64,000 nt of DNA from Mycobacterium branderi (GCF_010728725.1 NZ_AP022606.1:744001-808000), one strand, 5' to 3'. Counted from the stretch's first letter, positions 33,541 through 42,440 are shown. Notes: generated from the sequence alone by a model not told the origin. A program made the numbers and translations.

Positions 33541-33549
33541 GTGTTACAC
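33541..33549. promoter_or_regulatory. candidate TetR operator before the MpaB-type gene
   Basis: GTGTTACAC is a perfect 9-bp palindrome 9 bp before the oxygenase ATG, where it would cover a leaderless or short-leader promoter. Several actinobacterial TetR proteins bind GTGT-N-ACAC cores. Assignment to the adjacent TetR is inference. Confidence 0.4.
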
Positions 33550-33622
33550 ATTTTGAACTTTGTACCAACCCCGGGCTCGCCAGTCGGCCGCCCCCGAATA
33601 ACGAAACGATTACGACGAGTGT

Positions 33623-33628
33623 TAAAAT
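33623..33628 (+). promoter_or_regulatory. -10 element of a probable leaderless promoter
   Basis: TAAAAT at 33623-33628 stands 6 nt before the methyltransferase ATG at 33635, the spacing expected when transcription starts at the start codon. No ribosome-binding site is visible. Confidence 0.45.
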
Positions 33629-33634
33629 TGCGCG

Positions 33635-34417
33635 ATGCCTTCGCAAATCTATCGAATTCAGTTTCCTCCGGCGAATTCCGAACGACTTGCTCAAGATGAA
33701 GTCTTGTTCAAACTGATCGAAGATGGCAAGCCACGGCGATTACGCTTTCACGACTACGCGGAGATTTACAAACGTCCGGGCCTCTACGAGGAGCTCTTCT
33801 ACGGCCGGCTTCGGTGCAATTCGCCCGGCAAGGTGATGGAATTGCTGGAGCGGGCCTTGCACACCGCCCGCGAGCCGCTCACCGAATTGCGGGTGCTGGA
33901 TCTGGGCGCCGGCAACGGCATGATGGGCGACGAGCTCAAGCAGGAAGGCATCGCTCGGCTGGTTGGTGTCGACATCGTCCCGGAGGCACGTGATGCCGCC
34001 TACCGCGATCGGCCCACCGTGTACGACGCCTACTACGTCGCGGACCTGGGTGATCTCGACCCGGGTCTGCGCGACGAACTGTCGGAGTGGAATTTCGATT
34101 GCCTGACCTGTGTCGCGGCGCTGGGATTCGGCGATATTCCGCCCCGTGCGTTTTTCAATGCATTACGGCTTATCCAGTCCCGCGGCTGGCTGGCTTTCAA
34201 TATCAAGCAGTCATTTCTGGATGCCGACGAGCAGACCGGCTTTTCCCGATTAGTGCGGGCGCTGATTTTCTCGAAATACCTCGACATCTACCATCTCGAG
34301 CTATACCGGCACCGGCTTTCCATGGAAGGCACCCAGCTGTTCTATTACGCGCTGGTCGGCCGGTTGACCGCCCCGCTGCCCGACGACTTCCTGGAAACCC
34401 ACGGCATCGAGGACTGA
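33635..34417 (+). CDS. class I SAM-dependent methyltransferase, intact
   Basis: A 260-residue methyltransferase. The SAM-binding motif I is VLDLGAGNGMMG (about residues 87-98), followed by GVDIVPEARDAAY as the acidic end of strand 2. The fold is complete to the C-terminus. Substrate is unknown. It lies next to the Rv0519c-like esterase; at that place M. tuberculosis has only two methyltransferase fragments, Rv0520 and Rv0521, so this may be the ancestral intact gene. The first part is visibly richer in A and T than its neighbours. A leaderless promoter is likely. Confidence 0.85.
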   Translation: MPSQIYRIQFPPANSERLAQDEVLFKLIEDGKPRRLRFHDYAEIYKRPGLYEELFYGRLRCNSPGKVMELLERALHTAREPLTELRVLDLGAGNGMMGDELKQEGIARLVGVDIVPEARDAAYRDRPTVYDAYYVADLGDLDPGLRDELSEWNFDCLTCVAALGFGDIPPRAFFNALRLIQSRGWLAFNIKQSFLDADEQTGFSRLVRALIFSKYLDIYHLELYRHRLSMEGTQLFYYALVGRLTAPLPDDFLETHGIED

Positions 34418-34443
34418 GCCGTTACCAGGCTGTTGTCGGATAG

Positions 34444-35346
34444 GTGACGCGGCGAGACCTGCCGCGGTCGTCTGCTTGGCATGATGCGCTGGTGAAATCG
34501 CTGACCCGCCGCGACGCACTGCATCTGGGTATCGCCGGGGCGGTGGGTCTAGGTACAGCCGGGTTGTCGGCGCTGGGCGCCCTGCTCGATCCGCCAACAC
34601 CCCACGCGTCGCCTGACCCCGGCCCGGCATCGGCGGCTACCCCACTGCCCACCCGCGAGTCGGGCTCGTTCGTCTCCGCGGCCCGCGGCGGCGTCGAGAC
34701 CCGCTGGATCATCGCCCGGCCGCCGGGCCAGACCGGCGTCCTGCGACCGGTGATCGCCCTGCACGGGATGGACAGCGACGCCGCCGGCGTGATGAGCCTC
34801 GGCGTGCCAGACGCGCTGGCGCGGCTGACCGCATCCGGCCGGCCACCGTTCGCGGTGGTGGCCGTCGACGGCGGCAATGCCTTCTGGCGCCGGCGGGCCA
34901 ACGGCCAGGATTCCGGTGCGATGGTGTTGAACGAGCTGATCCCGATGCTGGCCACCAAGAACATCGACACGTCGCGGGTGGCCTTCATGGGCTGGTCGAT
35001 GGGCGGTTACGGCGCCCTGCTGTTGGGCTCTCGCCTGGGACCGGCGCGCACCGCGGCGATCTGCGCGATCAGCCCGGCGCTGTACATGACGTATTGGGGT
35101 GCGCCGCATGACGCCTTCGACAGCCTCGACGACTGGCGCAAGAACTCGGCGATGGACCTGGTGCCGCAGCTGGCGGGGATCCCGCTGCGTGTCGATTGCG
35201 GCACGGGCGACGGCTTCTATGTTGCGACACGGCAATTCGTCAACGAGTTACCAACGCCGCCGGCCGGCGGGTTCTACCCGGGCGGGCACGACGCGGACTT
35301 CTGGCGCCAGCACCTGCCGGACGAGCTGGCCTGGCTGGACTCCTAA
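34444..35346 (+). CDS. secreted alpha/beta hydrolase (esterase), Rv0519c-like
   Basis: A 300-residue protein. A twin-arginine-like signal (SLTRRDALHLGIAGAVGLG) precedes a Pro/Ala linker, so it is probably exported by Tat. The hydrolase domain has an HGMDSDA oxyanion loop, the nucleophile elbow GWSMGGYG, and a C-terminal GGHDADFW supplying the catalytic His. It resembles the esterase D/feruloyl esterase branch. The frame opens with GTG at 34444; a GTG at 34492 would give a more typical short Tat signal, so the start is uncertain. Confidence 0.85.
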   Translation: MTRRDLPRSSAWHDALVKSLTRRDALHLGIAGAVGLGTAGLSALGALLDPPTPHASPDPGPASAATPLPTRESGSFVSAARGGVETRWIIARPPGQTGVLRPVIALHGMDSDAAGVMSLGVPDALARLTASGRPPFAVVAVDGGNAFWRRRANGQDSGAMVLNELIPMLATKNIDTSRVAFMGWSMGGYGALLLGSRLGPARTAAICAISPALYMTYWGAPHDAFDSLDDWRKNSAMDLVPQLAGIPLRVDCGTGDGFYVATRQFVNELPTPPAGGFYPGGHDADFWRQHLPDELAWLDS

Positions 35347-35353
35347 GCCAGGC

Positions 35354-37423
35354 TTAGCGTCCGAATCGCTTGAGCCGCAGGCTGTTTGCCACCACCAACA
35401 CCGACGAGCAGGCCATCGCCGCGCCGGCGATCATCGGGTTGAGCAGGCCCAGCGCCGCCAGCGGGATGGCCGCCACGTTGTAGCCGAACGCCCAGAACAA
35501 GTTGGCCCGGATCGTGCTCAGCGTGCGCGCCGACAGCTGTAGCGCCGTCGGCACCGTGCGCAGGTCACCGCGCACCAGCGTCAGGTCGCCGGCCTCGATC
35601 GCGGCGTCGGTGCCGGTGCCCATGGCCATACCGATGTCGGCGGTGGCCAGCGCGACCGAGTCGTTGACGCCGTCGCCGACCATCGCCACCCGAAGTCCTT
35701 GCGCCTGCAGGCTTTTGACGGCGTCAGCCTTGTCGGTCGGTAACACTTCGGCGATCACGTCGGCCGGGTCGATGCCGACTTCGGCGGCGACCCGCAGCGC
35801 GACGGCGGCGTTGTCGCCCGTGAGCAGCACCGGTCGGATACCCATGTCCCGCAGTTGCGAAATGGCTTGTGCGCTGGTCGGTTTGACGGCGTCGACCAGC
35901 CGGATGACGCCGCGCACCCGATCGTCCCAGATGACGTCGACGCTGGTGCGCCCGTCGGACTGCCCGGCTTTGACCACGCTGACCGTCACGCCGTCGACGT
36001 CGCCGCTGACTCCCGTGCCGGGATCGTTGACGAAGTTGGCGACCGGTGCCACGTCTGCGACGGCGGCCACGATCGCCGCGGCGACCGGATGCTCGGATGC
36101 CGATTCGACCGCGGCGGCGCGGGCCAGCACCGTGTCGGCGTCCTCCCCCGCCGCGGGCTCGACCGCGTCGACGGTCATTACCCCGGTGGTCACGGTTCCG
36201 GTCTTGTCCAGCACGACGGTGTCGATGCCGTGCACGGCCTCCAGCACCTGCGGGTCTTTGATCAGGATGCCCAGCTGCGCGCCGCGTCCGGTGCCGACCA
36301 GGATGGCGGTCGGGGTGGCCAGGCCCAGCGCACACGGGCAGGCGATGACCAGCACTGCCACGGCCGCAGTGAACGCCGCGGCGGCGGGCTGCCCGGCCAG
36401 CAGCCAGCCGGCCAGCGTCGCCGCGGCGATCGCCAGCACGGCGGGCACGAACACCGCCGACACCCGGTCGGCGAGCCGCTGGATGGCTGCCTTGCCGTTT
36501 TGTGCGTCGGCCACCAGCCTGGCCATCCGGGCCAGCTGCGTGTCGGCGCCGACCTTCACGGCGCGGACCAGCACGCGGCCGTAGGTGTTCACAGCGCCGC
36601 CTAGCACGTCGTCGCCCGGGCCGACGTCGACGGGCACCGGCTCGCCGGTCAGCGCCGAGGTGTCCAGCGCGGAGGCCCCCTCGACGACGACGCCGTCGGT
36701 GGCGACCCGCTCGCCGGGCCGGACCACGAACACGTCGCCGACGTGCAACTCGGCCATCGGGACCCGCACCTCGGCGCCGTCGCGCAGCACGGCGGCGTCC
36801 TTGGCGCCCAGGGTCAGCAGCGTCCGCAGCGCCGCGCCGGCCGAGTGTTTGGCCCGCGACTCGGCGTACCGGCCGGCCAGCAGGAACACCGTCACGGCCG
36901 CGGCGACCTCGAAGTACAGGTGGCCACTGCCGGTGATGACCGCGATCGCCGACCACAGGTAGGCGGCCAGGGTGCCCAGCGACACCAGGGTGTCCATCGT
37001 CGACGCGCCGTGCCGGGCGCCGGCCAGTGCGGCCCGGTGGAACGGATAACCGCCCCAGGCGACGATCGGCGTCGTCAGCGCCAGGACCAGCCACTGCCAG
37101 CCGCTGAACTGCCATGCCGGCACCATCGACAGCGCGACGACCGGAATCGCCAGCGCCGCAGAGCCGATCAACCGCGCCGGCAGCGCAGCCTCGGGCGCGT
37201 CGTCGAGGGCGGGATCGCGGCTCAGCGAGGCCTGGTAGCCGGCCGACTCGACGGCGCTGATCAGGTCACGCGCCGACACCGTGGGTCCGTGCTCGACGTG
37301 GGCGCGTTCGACCGCGAAGTTCACCGTCGCGTGCACTCCGTCGAGCTGGTTGAGGACACGCTCGACCCGCGCGGCGCACGACGCGCAGTTCATGCCACGC
37401 AGTTCGAGATCGGTGGTCGTCAT
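35354..37423 (-). CDS. copper-exporting P1B-type ATPase (CtpA/CtpB/CtpV type)
   Basis: A 689-residue metal pump. The N-terminal heavy-metal domain has GMNCASC (Cys13, Cys16). The membrane metal site is the CPC motif, Cys362-Pro363-Cys364, in IACPCALGLATP. Phosphorylation is at Asp406 in LDKTGT, and the hinge motif GDGVND is near residue 600. CPC with an MxCxxC-like domain places it among P1B-1 Cu(I) exporters. The ATG overlaps the stop of the 94-residue membrane gene (ATGA, 37420-37423). No copper-sensing regulator is seen next to it. Confidence 0.93.
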   Translation of the reverse strand: MTTTDLELRGMNCASCAARVERVLNQLDGVHATVNFAVERAHVEHGPTVSARDLISAVESAGYQASLSRDPALDDAPEAALPARLIGSAALAIPVVALSMVPAWQFSGWQWLVLALTTPIVAWGGYPFHRAALAGARHGASTMDTLVSLGTLAAYLWSAIAVITGSGHLYFEVAAAVTVFLLAGRYAESRAKHSAGAALRTLLTLGAKDAAVLRDGAEVRVPMAELHVGDVFVVRPGERVATDGVVVEGASALDTSALTGEPVPVDVGPGDDVLGGAVNTYGRVLVRAVKVGADTQLARMARLVADAQNGKAAIQRLADRVSAVFVPAVLAIAAATLAGWLLAGQPAAAAFTAAVAVLVIACPCALGLATPTAILVGTGRGAQLGILIKDPQVLEAVHGIDTVVLDKTGTVTTGVMTVDAVEPAAGEDADTVLARAAAVESASEHPVAAAIVAAVADVAPVANFVNDPGTGVSGDVDGVTVSVVKAGQSDGRTSVDVIWDDRVRGVIRLVDAVKPTSAQAISQLRDMGIRPVLLTGDNAAVALRVAAEVGIDPADVIAEVLPTDKADAVKSLQAQGLRVAMVGDGVNDSVALATADIGMAMGTGTDAAIEAGDLTLVRGDLRTVPTALQLSARTLSTIRANLFWAFGYNVAAIPLAALGLLNPMIAGAAMACSSVLVVANSLRLKRFGR

Positions 37424-37704
37424 GCTCGGCTGGTTGCGGCCCGTCGCAGGTTGGCCAAGCCGACCACCGCCAGGACGCCGGCCGCCGTCGCCAGCAGCAG
37501 CGTCAGCAGCAGCAGCGGCGGGTCGTAGACCACCGACGTGGTGACCGGCTGGCCGTCGAGCACGGGCGCGACCGACACGGTGGAGCGCACCTGCGACCAC
37601 GCCGCCGCGCAACCGAGCGCCGCGGCGCAGGCCAGCGCGAGCTCGACGACCGCCTTGCTAGCGGGGCTCACCGGCGCGACCGTCCTCGTCGTCGTCGACG
37701 CCAA
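37420..37704 (-). CDS. small membrane protein, Rv0514-like
   Basis: A 94-residue protein with two membrane helices (about 18-36 and 63-84) separated by a polar loop with Val/Thr-rich beta-like sequence. The annotated frame opens with an ATG at 37704, which overlaps the DUF3093 gene by 47 bp; a later GTG in the same frame (37680) would reduce the overlap. It is translationally coupled to the copper ATPase by ATGA. A role in copper handling is possible from that coupling only. Confidence 0.7.
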   Translation of the reverse strand: MASTTTRTVAPVSPASKAVVELALACAAALGCAAAWSQVRSTVSVAPVLDGQPVTTSVVYDPPLLLLTLLLATAAGVLAVVGLANLRRAATSRA

Positions 37705-38191
37705 CCCGCTCCTCGACCAGTGGGGTCAGCGCCGCCCGCAGCGACTTGTGCCGTCGCGCCCAGGCCTGCGCGGTGCGGCCGTGGGTGAGCCGCAACCCGA
37801 TGCCCACCCGGCCCTTCGGCACCCCGACCAGCTCGCCGAGCGCGCGCGACGACTGCCACCGCGCCGATTCCTGTTCGGAGGCCTGCGGATGCCCGGCCTC
37901 CGGGAAGACCCGCACGATCTCGGCGACGTTGATGGTCTCGGTGCCCTGACGCAGCGTTTGCGGGGTCAGCTCAACCGACGTGTGGATGCGTGCCGCCTTC
38001 ACCTGCAACCCCACGAAGCCGGAGACCAGCACCAGAAACACGCCCGGTACCAGCGGCTGCCAGCCGTAGCCGCTGGAATGCTCGATCAGCAGCATGGCGC
38101 CCGCCGCGAGCGGGCCGGTCAGCACCCAGTACCAGCTGGCCCCGGGCTCACGGAACAACGGGGTCTGCTTGGTGTCGGTGTCTGTGGTCAC
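37658..38191 (-). CDS. DUF3093 membrane protein, Rv0513-like
   Basis: A 177-residue protein with two N-terminal membrane helices (about 20-38 and 45-62) and a soluble beta-rich domain with ELTPQTLRQGTETI and a Trp-rich end, as in DUF3093 proteins. An acidic tail closes it. Function is unknown. It leads the small unit DUF3093, Rv0514-like, copper ATPase. The M. tuberculosis counterpart lies directly after hemB, and here one extra small membrane gene stands between. Confidence 0.8.
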   Translation of the reverse strand: MTTDTDTKQTPLFREPGASWYWVLTGPLAAGAMLLIEHSSGYGWQPLVPGVFLVLVSGFVGLQVKAARIHTSVELTPQTLRQGTETINVAEIVRVFPEAGHPQASEQESARWQSSRALGELVGVPKGRVGIGLRLTHGRTAQAWARRHKSLRAALTPLVEERVGVDDDEDGRAGEPR

Positions 38192-38267
38192 TGAAGGAAA
38201 GCCTAACGGCGATCACAAGCGCGGCGGAGCCGGGCGCAGTGGGTCGCCGTCATCAAGCTAGCGGCGA

Positions 38268-38750
38268 TCACCTGGTGAAGTAGGTGTGGGCGTCGCTGCG
38301 GTGCAGCAAGAACATGCCGCCGGCGATCAGCACGCAGCCGACGATCCCGGTGACCGCACAGATCACCGCGGCCAGCGGCGGCCAGTCCACGCTGAACAAC
38401 CGGGTGCCCACGTAGACGACCGCGGCGATGCCGCCGCCGGTCAACACCGTCCGGGCCCAGCGATACCCGGCCCGCATCAGGATCAGAAACGTCACCACGA
38501 TCGCGCACACCACCGCCGCGAACAGCCCGGACGCCGCGTAGACGAGCGGCGAGCCGTGACCGTGCCGGGATGCGACCAGGTCCACCACGTAGCCGGTCAC
38601 CATCAGCGGCACCGCCGCCAGCCACAGCCAGAACCCGGTGTCGACGTCCACCGGCCGGGTCTGCGGCTCCTGCGACTGCGGGGGTTCCGGCGGCCCCGGC
38701 GGACCTGGCGGGCCCGGCGGCGAACCCGGCCAGCTCGGCGGTCCGCTCAC
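38268..38750 (-). CDS. proline-rich N-terminus, four-helix membrane protein
   Basis: A 160-residue protein. The first 30 residues are almost only Pro, Gly, Ser and Glu. Four hydrophobic helices follow (about 42-60, 68-92, 100-112, 122-145). I do not recognise the family. It starts with GTG overlapping the hemB stop (GTGA, 38747-38750), so it is the last gene of the haem operon and translated together with hemB. Such coupling in a haem operon is suggestive, but no function can be assigned. Confidence 0.7.
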   Translation of the reverse strand: MSGPPSWPGSPPGPPGPPGPPEPPQSQEPQTRPVDVDTGFWLWLAAVPLMVTGYVVDLVASRHGHGSPLVYAASGLFAAVVCAIVVTFLILMRAGYRWARTVLTGGGIAAVVYVGTRLFSVDWPPLAAVICAVTGIVGCVLIAGGMFLLHRSDAHTYFTR

Positions 38751-39730
38751 GACAGCCAGCCCGCCGCCTCGGCGGCCCAGTAGCTCAACACGATGTCGGC
38801 GCCGGCGCGGCGGATCCCGGTCAGCGACTCCAGCACGGCGGAGCGGCGATCGATCCAGCCGTTTGCCGCGGCGGCCGAGATCATCGCGTACTCGCCCGAT
38901 ACCTGGTAGGCCGCCACTGGCACCGGCGACATGGACGCCGCCGCTGAGATGACATCGAGGTAGCCCATCGCGGGTTTGACCATCACGATGTCGGCGCCCT
39001 CGTCGAGATCCAGCTGCACCTCGCGCAGGGCCTCGCGGGCGTTGCCGGGCTCCTGCTGATAGGTGCGACGGTCACCGGACAGGCTGGAGCTCACCGCCTC
39101 GCGGAACGGCCCGTAGAACGCCGACGCGAACTTGGCGGCATACGCCAGGATCACCACGTCGGTGTGACCGGCGGCATCCAGGCCGTCACGGATCGCGCCG
39201 ACCTGGCCATCCATCATGCCGCTCGGCCCTACCACCTGGGCTCCTGAATCTGCTTGCGCCACAGCAAGTTCCACATAACGAGTCAGTGTAGCGTCGTTGT
39301 CGACCCGGCCGCGTTCGTCGAGCACGCCGCAGTGCCCGTGGTCGGTGAACTCATCCAGGCAGGTGTCGGCCATCAACACGGTCGCCTCACCGAGATCCTT
39401 CGCCAGATCCCGCAGCGCGACGTTGAGGATGCCGTCCGGGTCAGAGCCGACCGACCCGGCGGCGTCCTTGTCCTCGTCGCGGGGCACGCCGAACAGCATC
39501 AGCCCGCCCACCCCGGCGGCCACCGCCGCCGCAGCGGCGGTGCGCAACGAGTCGCGAGTGTGCTGCACCACGCCGGGCATCGACGTGATCGGGCGCGGTT
39601 CGTCGATGCCGTCGGCGACGAACATCGGCAACACCAAATGCCTTGGCTCCAGCGATGTTTGCGCCACCAGCCGACGCATCACCGGGGTGGAGCGGAGCCG
39701 ACGGGGACGCTGCCGGGGGTAGCCAGCCAT
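38747..39730 (-). CDS. hemB: delta-aminolevulinic acid dehydratase (porphobilinogen synthase)
   Basis: A 327-residue enzyme that condenses two 5-aminolevulinates to porphobilinogen. The N-terminal RRLRSTPVMRRLV and LPMFV blocks, the cysteine-containing TCLDEFTDHGHCG metal loop, and the two catalytic lysines in AYAAKFASAFYGPFR and MVKPAMGYLD are all present. The ATG at 39730 gives the family length. It follows hemD after an 89-bp gap occupied by interleaved inverted repeats (39746-39813). Confidence 0.97.
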   Translation of the reverse strand: MAGYPRQRPRRLRSTPVMRRLVAQTSLEPRHLVLPMFVADGIDEPRPITSMPGVVQHTRDSLRTAAAAAVAAGVGGLMLFGVPRDEDKDAAGSVGSDPDGILNVALRDLAKDLGEATVLMADTCLDEFTDHGHCGVLDERGRVDNDATLTRYVELAVAQADSGAQVVGPSGMMDGQVGAIRDGLDAAGHTDVVILAYAAKFASAFYGPFREAVSSSLSGDRRTYQQEPGNAREALREVQLDLDEGADIVMVKPAMGYLDVISAAASMSPVPVAAYQVSGEYAMISAAAANGWIDRRSAVLESLTGIRRAGADIVLSYWAAEAAGWLS

Positions 39731-39745
39731 GCTCACTGGCCGCCG

Positions 39746-39813
39746 CGAGCGTGCGCACAATGCCAGGCGTAACGGCGTGTCGCCGTACAAACACGCACGC
39801 TCGGCGTTACGCC
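39746..39813 (-). repeat. interleaved inverted repeats between hemD and hemB
   Basis: Arm A, CGAGCGTGCG (39746-39755), matches A' at 39794-39803. Arm B, GGCGTAACG (39766-39774), matches B' at 39805-39813. A separate hairpin ACGGCG-TGT-CGCCGT sits at 39772-39786. Because the order is A, B, A', B', the two stems cross and cannot form as nested hairpins. They would make a pseudoknot or two alternative structures in the hemD-hemB transcript. Confidence 0.6.
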
Positions 39814-39819
39814 CGCCAT

Positions 39820-41472
39820 CTAACGCCTGCGGCTCTTCTTGCGCGGCGGCGGCAGCGCACCTTCGGCCCGCAGCCGGGCGGCGTGCTCGGCCAGCGCCTC
39901 GATCAGCGGACCCACCGCGGCAACCTCGGGCTGCACGTCGACGCGCAGGCCGAATTCGGCTGCGGTCTCCGCGGTCTTGGGCCCGATGCAGGCGACGATC
40001 GTGCGCGCGTGCGGCTTGCCGGCGATGCCGACCAGGTTGCGCACCGTCGAGCTCGACGTGAAGCACACCGCGTCGAACCCGCCGGTCTTGATCATCTCCC
40101 GCGTTTCCGCCGGCGGCGGGGCGGCCCGCACGGTCCGGTAGGCGGTGACGTCCTCGATCTCCCAACCTCTTTCGCGCAGCCCCTCGGCCAGCGTCTCGGT
40201 GGCAATGTCGGCCCGCGGCAACAGGACTCGGTTGACAGGGTCGAAAACGCTGTCGTAAGGCGGGAATTCGTCCAGCAACCCCAGTGAGGACTGCTCACCG
40301 GACGGCACCAGCTCGGGGCTGATCCCGAACGCGCGAACCCGATCGGCCGTCGCCTCGCCGACGCAGGCAATCTTCACGCCGGAGAACGCGCGCGCGTCGA
40401 GACCGAACTCGCCGAACTTCTCCCACACCGCACGCACTGCGTTGGTGGAGGTGAACACCACCCACTGGTAGCGGCCGTCGACCAAACCCTTGACCGCGCG
40501 CTCCATCTGCGCGGGGCTGCGCGGCGGCTCGACGGCGATGGTCGGCACCTCGATCGGCAGCGCGCCGTGCGCGGTCAGCCGTTCGCTCATCTCGCCGGCC
40601 TGGTCCTTGGTGCGCGGCACCAGTACGGTCCAGCCGTACAGGGCGCGGCTCTCCCACCAGTTCAGCTTGGCTCGGTTGGCCACGGTCTTGCCGATTGTCA
40701 CCACCACGGCGCCGGTCAGCGGGCCGGCGGGATCGGTGGCGCCCAGCGGCGCGCCGTCGGTCAGCGTGCCCAGCGTCGACTCCACCGAACGCTGCGCGCA
40801 CGTGGTGCCCGAGCCGGTCACCACGCACGGCGTGGTCTCGGTCAGCCCGTATTCGATCAGCGTGCGCGCCGCGTCGGCCACGTGAGATGCGGTGGCCTGC
40901 AGGATCAGCGGGCCCGGTGCGGCGGCCAGCGCCGCCCAGTCCACATCACCGCGCACGTCGGCCACGGTGTGCGACGAGCCCAGCGGCAATCCGGCATACG
41001 CCGGCACCGCAGAGGTCGGCGCCAGCCCGGGCACGATCTCGAAGTGCAGGTGGCTGCGCGCCACCGCGCTCACCTCGGTGATGACCGCGTCGACCGACAG
41101 CGGGTCACCGGCCACCAGCCGCACCACGTCGTGGCCCGAACGAGCTTCGGCCACAAGCGTTTTCGCCACCTCGGCCGGATCGCCGAGGGCGGGCCGGATG
41201 TCGGGTCCGACGGACACCACCGCGGCGGCGGGGTCGTCGGCGGCACCCTCGGGCGTGTCGGGGCCCGGCTCGGCGGGCGCCGGACCGGACACCGGCGGCA
41301 GGTCCTTGCCGATCAGCGCCAGCACGGCCTCGGGCACGTCAGGGTCGGTGAACACCAGGGCGGCGTTGGCCAGCGCCGTCGCGGCCCGCGTCGTCAGCAG
41401 ACCCGGGTCCCCAGGACCTGAGCCCACGAACGTGATGCGGCCCGGCTTCGGCTTACGCCCTCGCGTCGTCAT
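39820..41472 (-). CDS. hemD: bifunctional uroporphyrin-III C-methyltransferase-like / uroporphyrinogen-III synthase
   Basis: A 550-residue fusion. The N-terminal half has the tetrapyrrole methylase start ITFVGSGPGDPGLLTTRA and later VVTIGKTVAN. The C-terminal half (from about 270) is a HemD domain with LVPRTKDQAGEMS, VVFTSTNAVRAVW and CFTSSSTVRNL. The HemD part closes hydroxymethylbilane to uroporphyrinogen III. Whether the methylase half is active toward sirohaem or B12 is not shown. Counterpart: Rv0511. It follows hemC by 25 bp. Confidence 0.93.
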   Translation of the reverse strand: MTTRGRKPKPGRITFVGSGPGDPGLLTTRAATALANAALVFTDPDVPEAVLALIGKDLPPVSGPAPAEPGPDTPEGAADDPAAAVVSVGPDIRPALGDPAEVAKTLVAEARSGHDVVRLVAGDPLSVDAVITEVSAVARSHLHFEIVPGLAPTSAVPAYAGLPLGSSHTVADVRGDVDWAALAAAPGPLILQATASHVADAARTLIEYGLTETTPCVVTGSGTTCAQRSVESTLGTLTDGAPLGATDPAGPLTGAVVVTIGKTVANRAKLNWWESRALYGWTVLVPRTKDQAGEMSERLTAHGALPIEVPTIAVEPPRSPAQMERAVKGLVDGRYQWVVFTSTNAVRAVWEKFGEFGLDARAFSGVKIACVGEATADRVRAFGISPELVPSGEQSSLGLLDEFPPYDSVFDPVNRVLLPRADIATETLAEGLRERGWEIEDVTAYRTVRAAPPPAETREMIKTGGFDAVCFTSSSTVRNLVGIAGKPHARTIVACIGPKTAETAAEFGLRVDVQPEVAAVGPLIEALAEHAARLRAEGALPPPRKKSRRR

Positions 41473-41497
41473 CTGTCATCCCTCCTCGCGCGGGATT

Positions 41498-42427
41498 TCA
41501 CCGCGCTCCCGACATGAGTTCCCGTGCGCCCAGCGCGAACAGCTCCTCGGCCACCGAGAGCCCCAGCTCCCGTGCCCGATCCGGACTGCCGATGCCGGAT
41601 GCGCGGATCACGTCGGATCCGTCCAGCGCCGCCACGCAGCTGCGTAGCGACAGCTCCTCGAAGACATGTGAGTCGTCCTCATCGATGGACTCGACCACCT
41701 CGGCGATCGCGCCCACCGGCGCGGAGCAACCTGCCTCCAGTTCGGCGAGCAGGGCACGCTCGGCGGTGACGGCCGCGCGGGTGTCGGCGTCGTCGAGCTC
41801 CGCCAACAGTGCCGCCAGGCCGGTGTCCCCGGCGCGGCACTCGACGGCCAGCGCCCCCTGAGCCGGTGCCGGCAACATCTGGACCGGCTCCAGCGTCTCG
41901 GTGACGGCGTCGAGCCGGCCCAGCCGGGCCAAGCCCGCCCTGGCCACCACGATCGCGTCGAGATCACCGCTGCTTACCCTGTTCAACCTGGTATCTAGGT
42001 TGCCTCTTAGGGGGCGGATTTCCAAACCGAGACCCAGTGCTCTAAGCTGTGCGGCCCGCCGGGGCGACGAAGTGCCGACCACCGAGCCCGTCGGCAACTC
42101 CGCCAGCACCAGCCCGTCGCGGGCCACCACCGCGTCTCGCGGGTCTTCGCGGGGCGGTATCGCCGCCACGGTGAACCGCGGATCGTCGGCCGTCGGCAAA
42201 TCTTTGTGCGAGTGCACCGCGGCGTCGACCTTGCCCTCCAGGATGGCCTCCCGCAACGCCGCGGTGAACACCCCGACGCCGATGCTGGCAATCGGATCGG
42301 TCGACCGGTCCCCCTCGGTGCTGATCGTGACCAGCTCGGCGGGATGGCCATTGGCCGCCAGGGCGTCCCTTATAGCGCCGGCCTGGGTGGTGGCCAACAG
42401 GCTGCCCCGCGTGCCAATCCGGATCAC
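41498..42427 (-). CDS. hemC: porphobilinogen deaminase (hydroxymethylbilane synthase)
   Basis: A 309-residue enzyme that joins four porphobilinogens into hydroxymethylbilane. Visible blocks are [15 protein letters not shown] at the start, [19 protein letters not shown] and the cofactor-attachment segment [10 protein letters not shown], whose Cys binds dipyrromethane. I chose the GTG at 42427 because it gives exactly the usual start and length; the frame is open further upstream into hemA. It lies 13 bp after hemA. Confidence 0.95.
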   Translation of the reverse strand: MIRIGTRGSLLATTQAGAIRDALAANGHPAELVTISTEGDRSTDPIASIGVGVFTAALREAILEGKVDAAVHSHKDLPTADDPRFTVAAIPPREDPRDAVVARDGLVLAELPTGSVVGTSSPRRAAQLRALGLGLEIRPLRGNLDTRLNRVSSGDLDAIVVARAGLARLGRLDAVTETLEPVQMLPAPAQGALAVECRAGDTGLAALLAELDDADTRAAVTAERALLAELEAGCSAPVGAIAEVVESIDEDDSHVFEELSLRSCVAALDGSDVIRASGIGSPDRARELGLSVAEELFALGARELMSGAR

Positions 42428-42440
42428 GTCGGCCAAGCGG

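Noticed and set aside
35502..36584. 360-residue plus-strand Ser/Thr-rich open frame
   Set aside because: It is antisense of the copper ATPase, whose CPC, DKTGT and GMNCASC motifs are on the minus strand.
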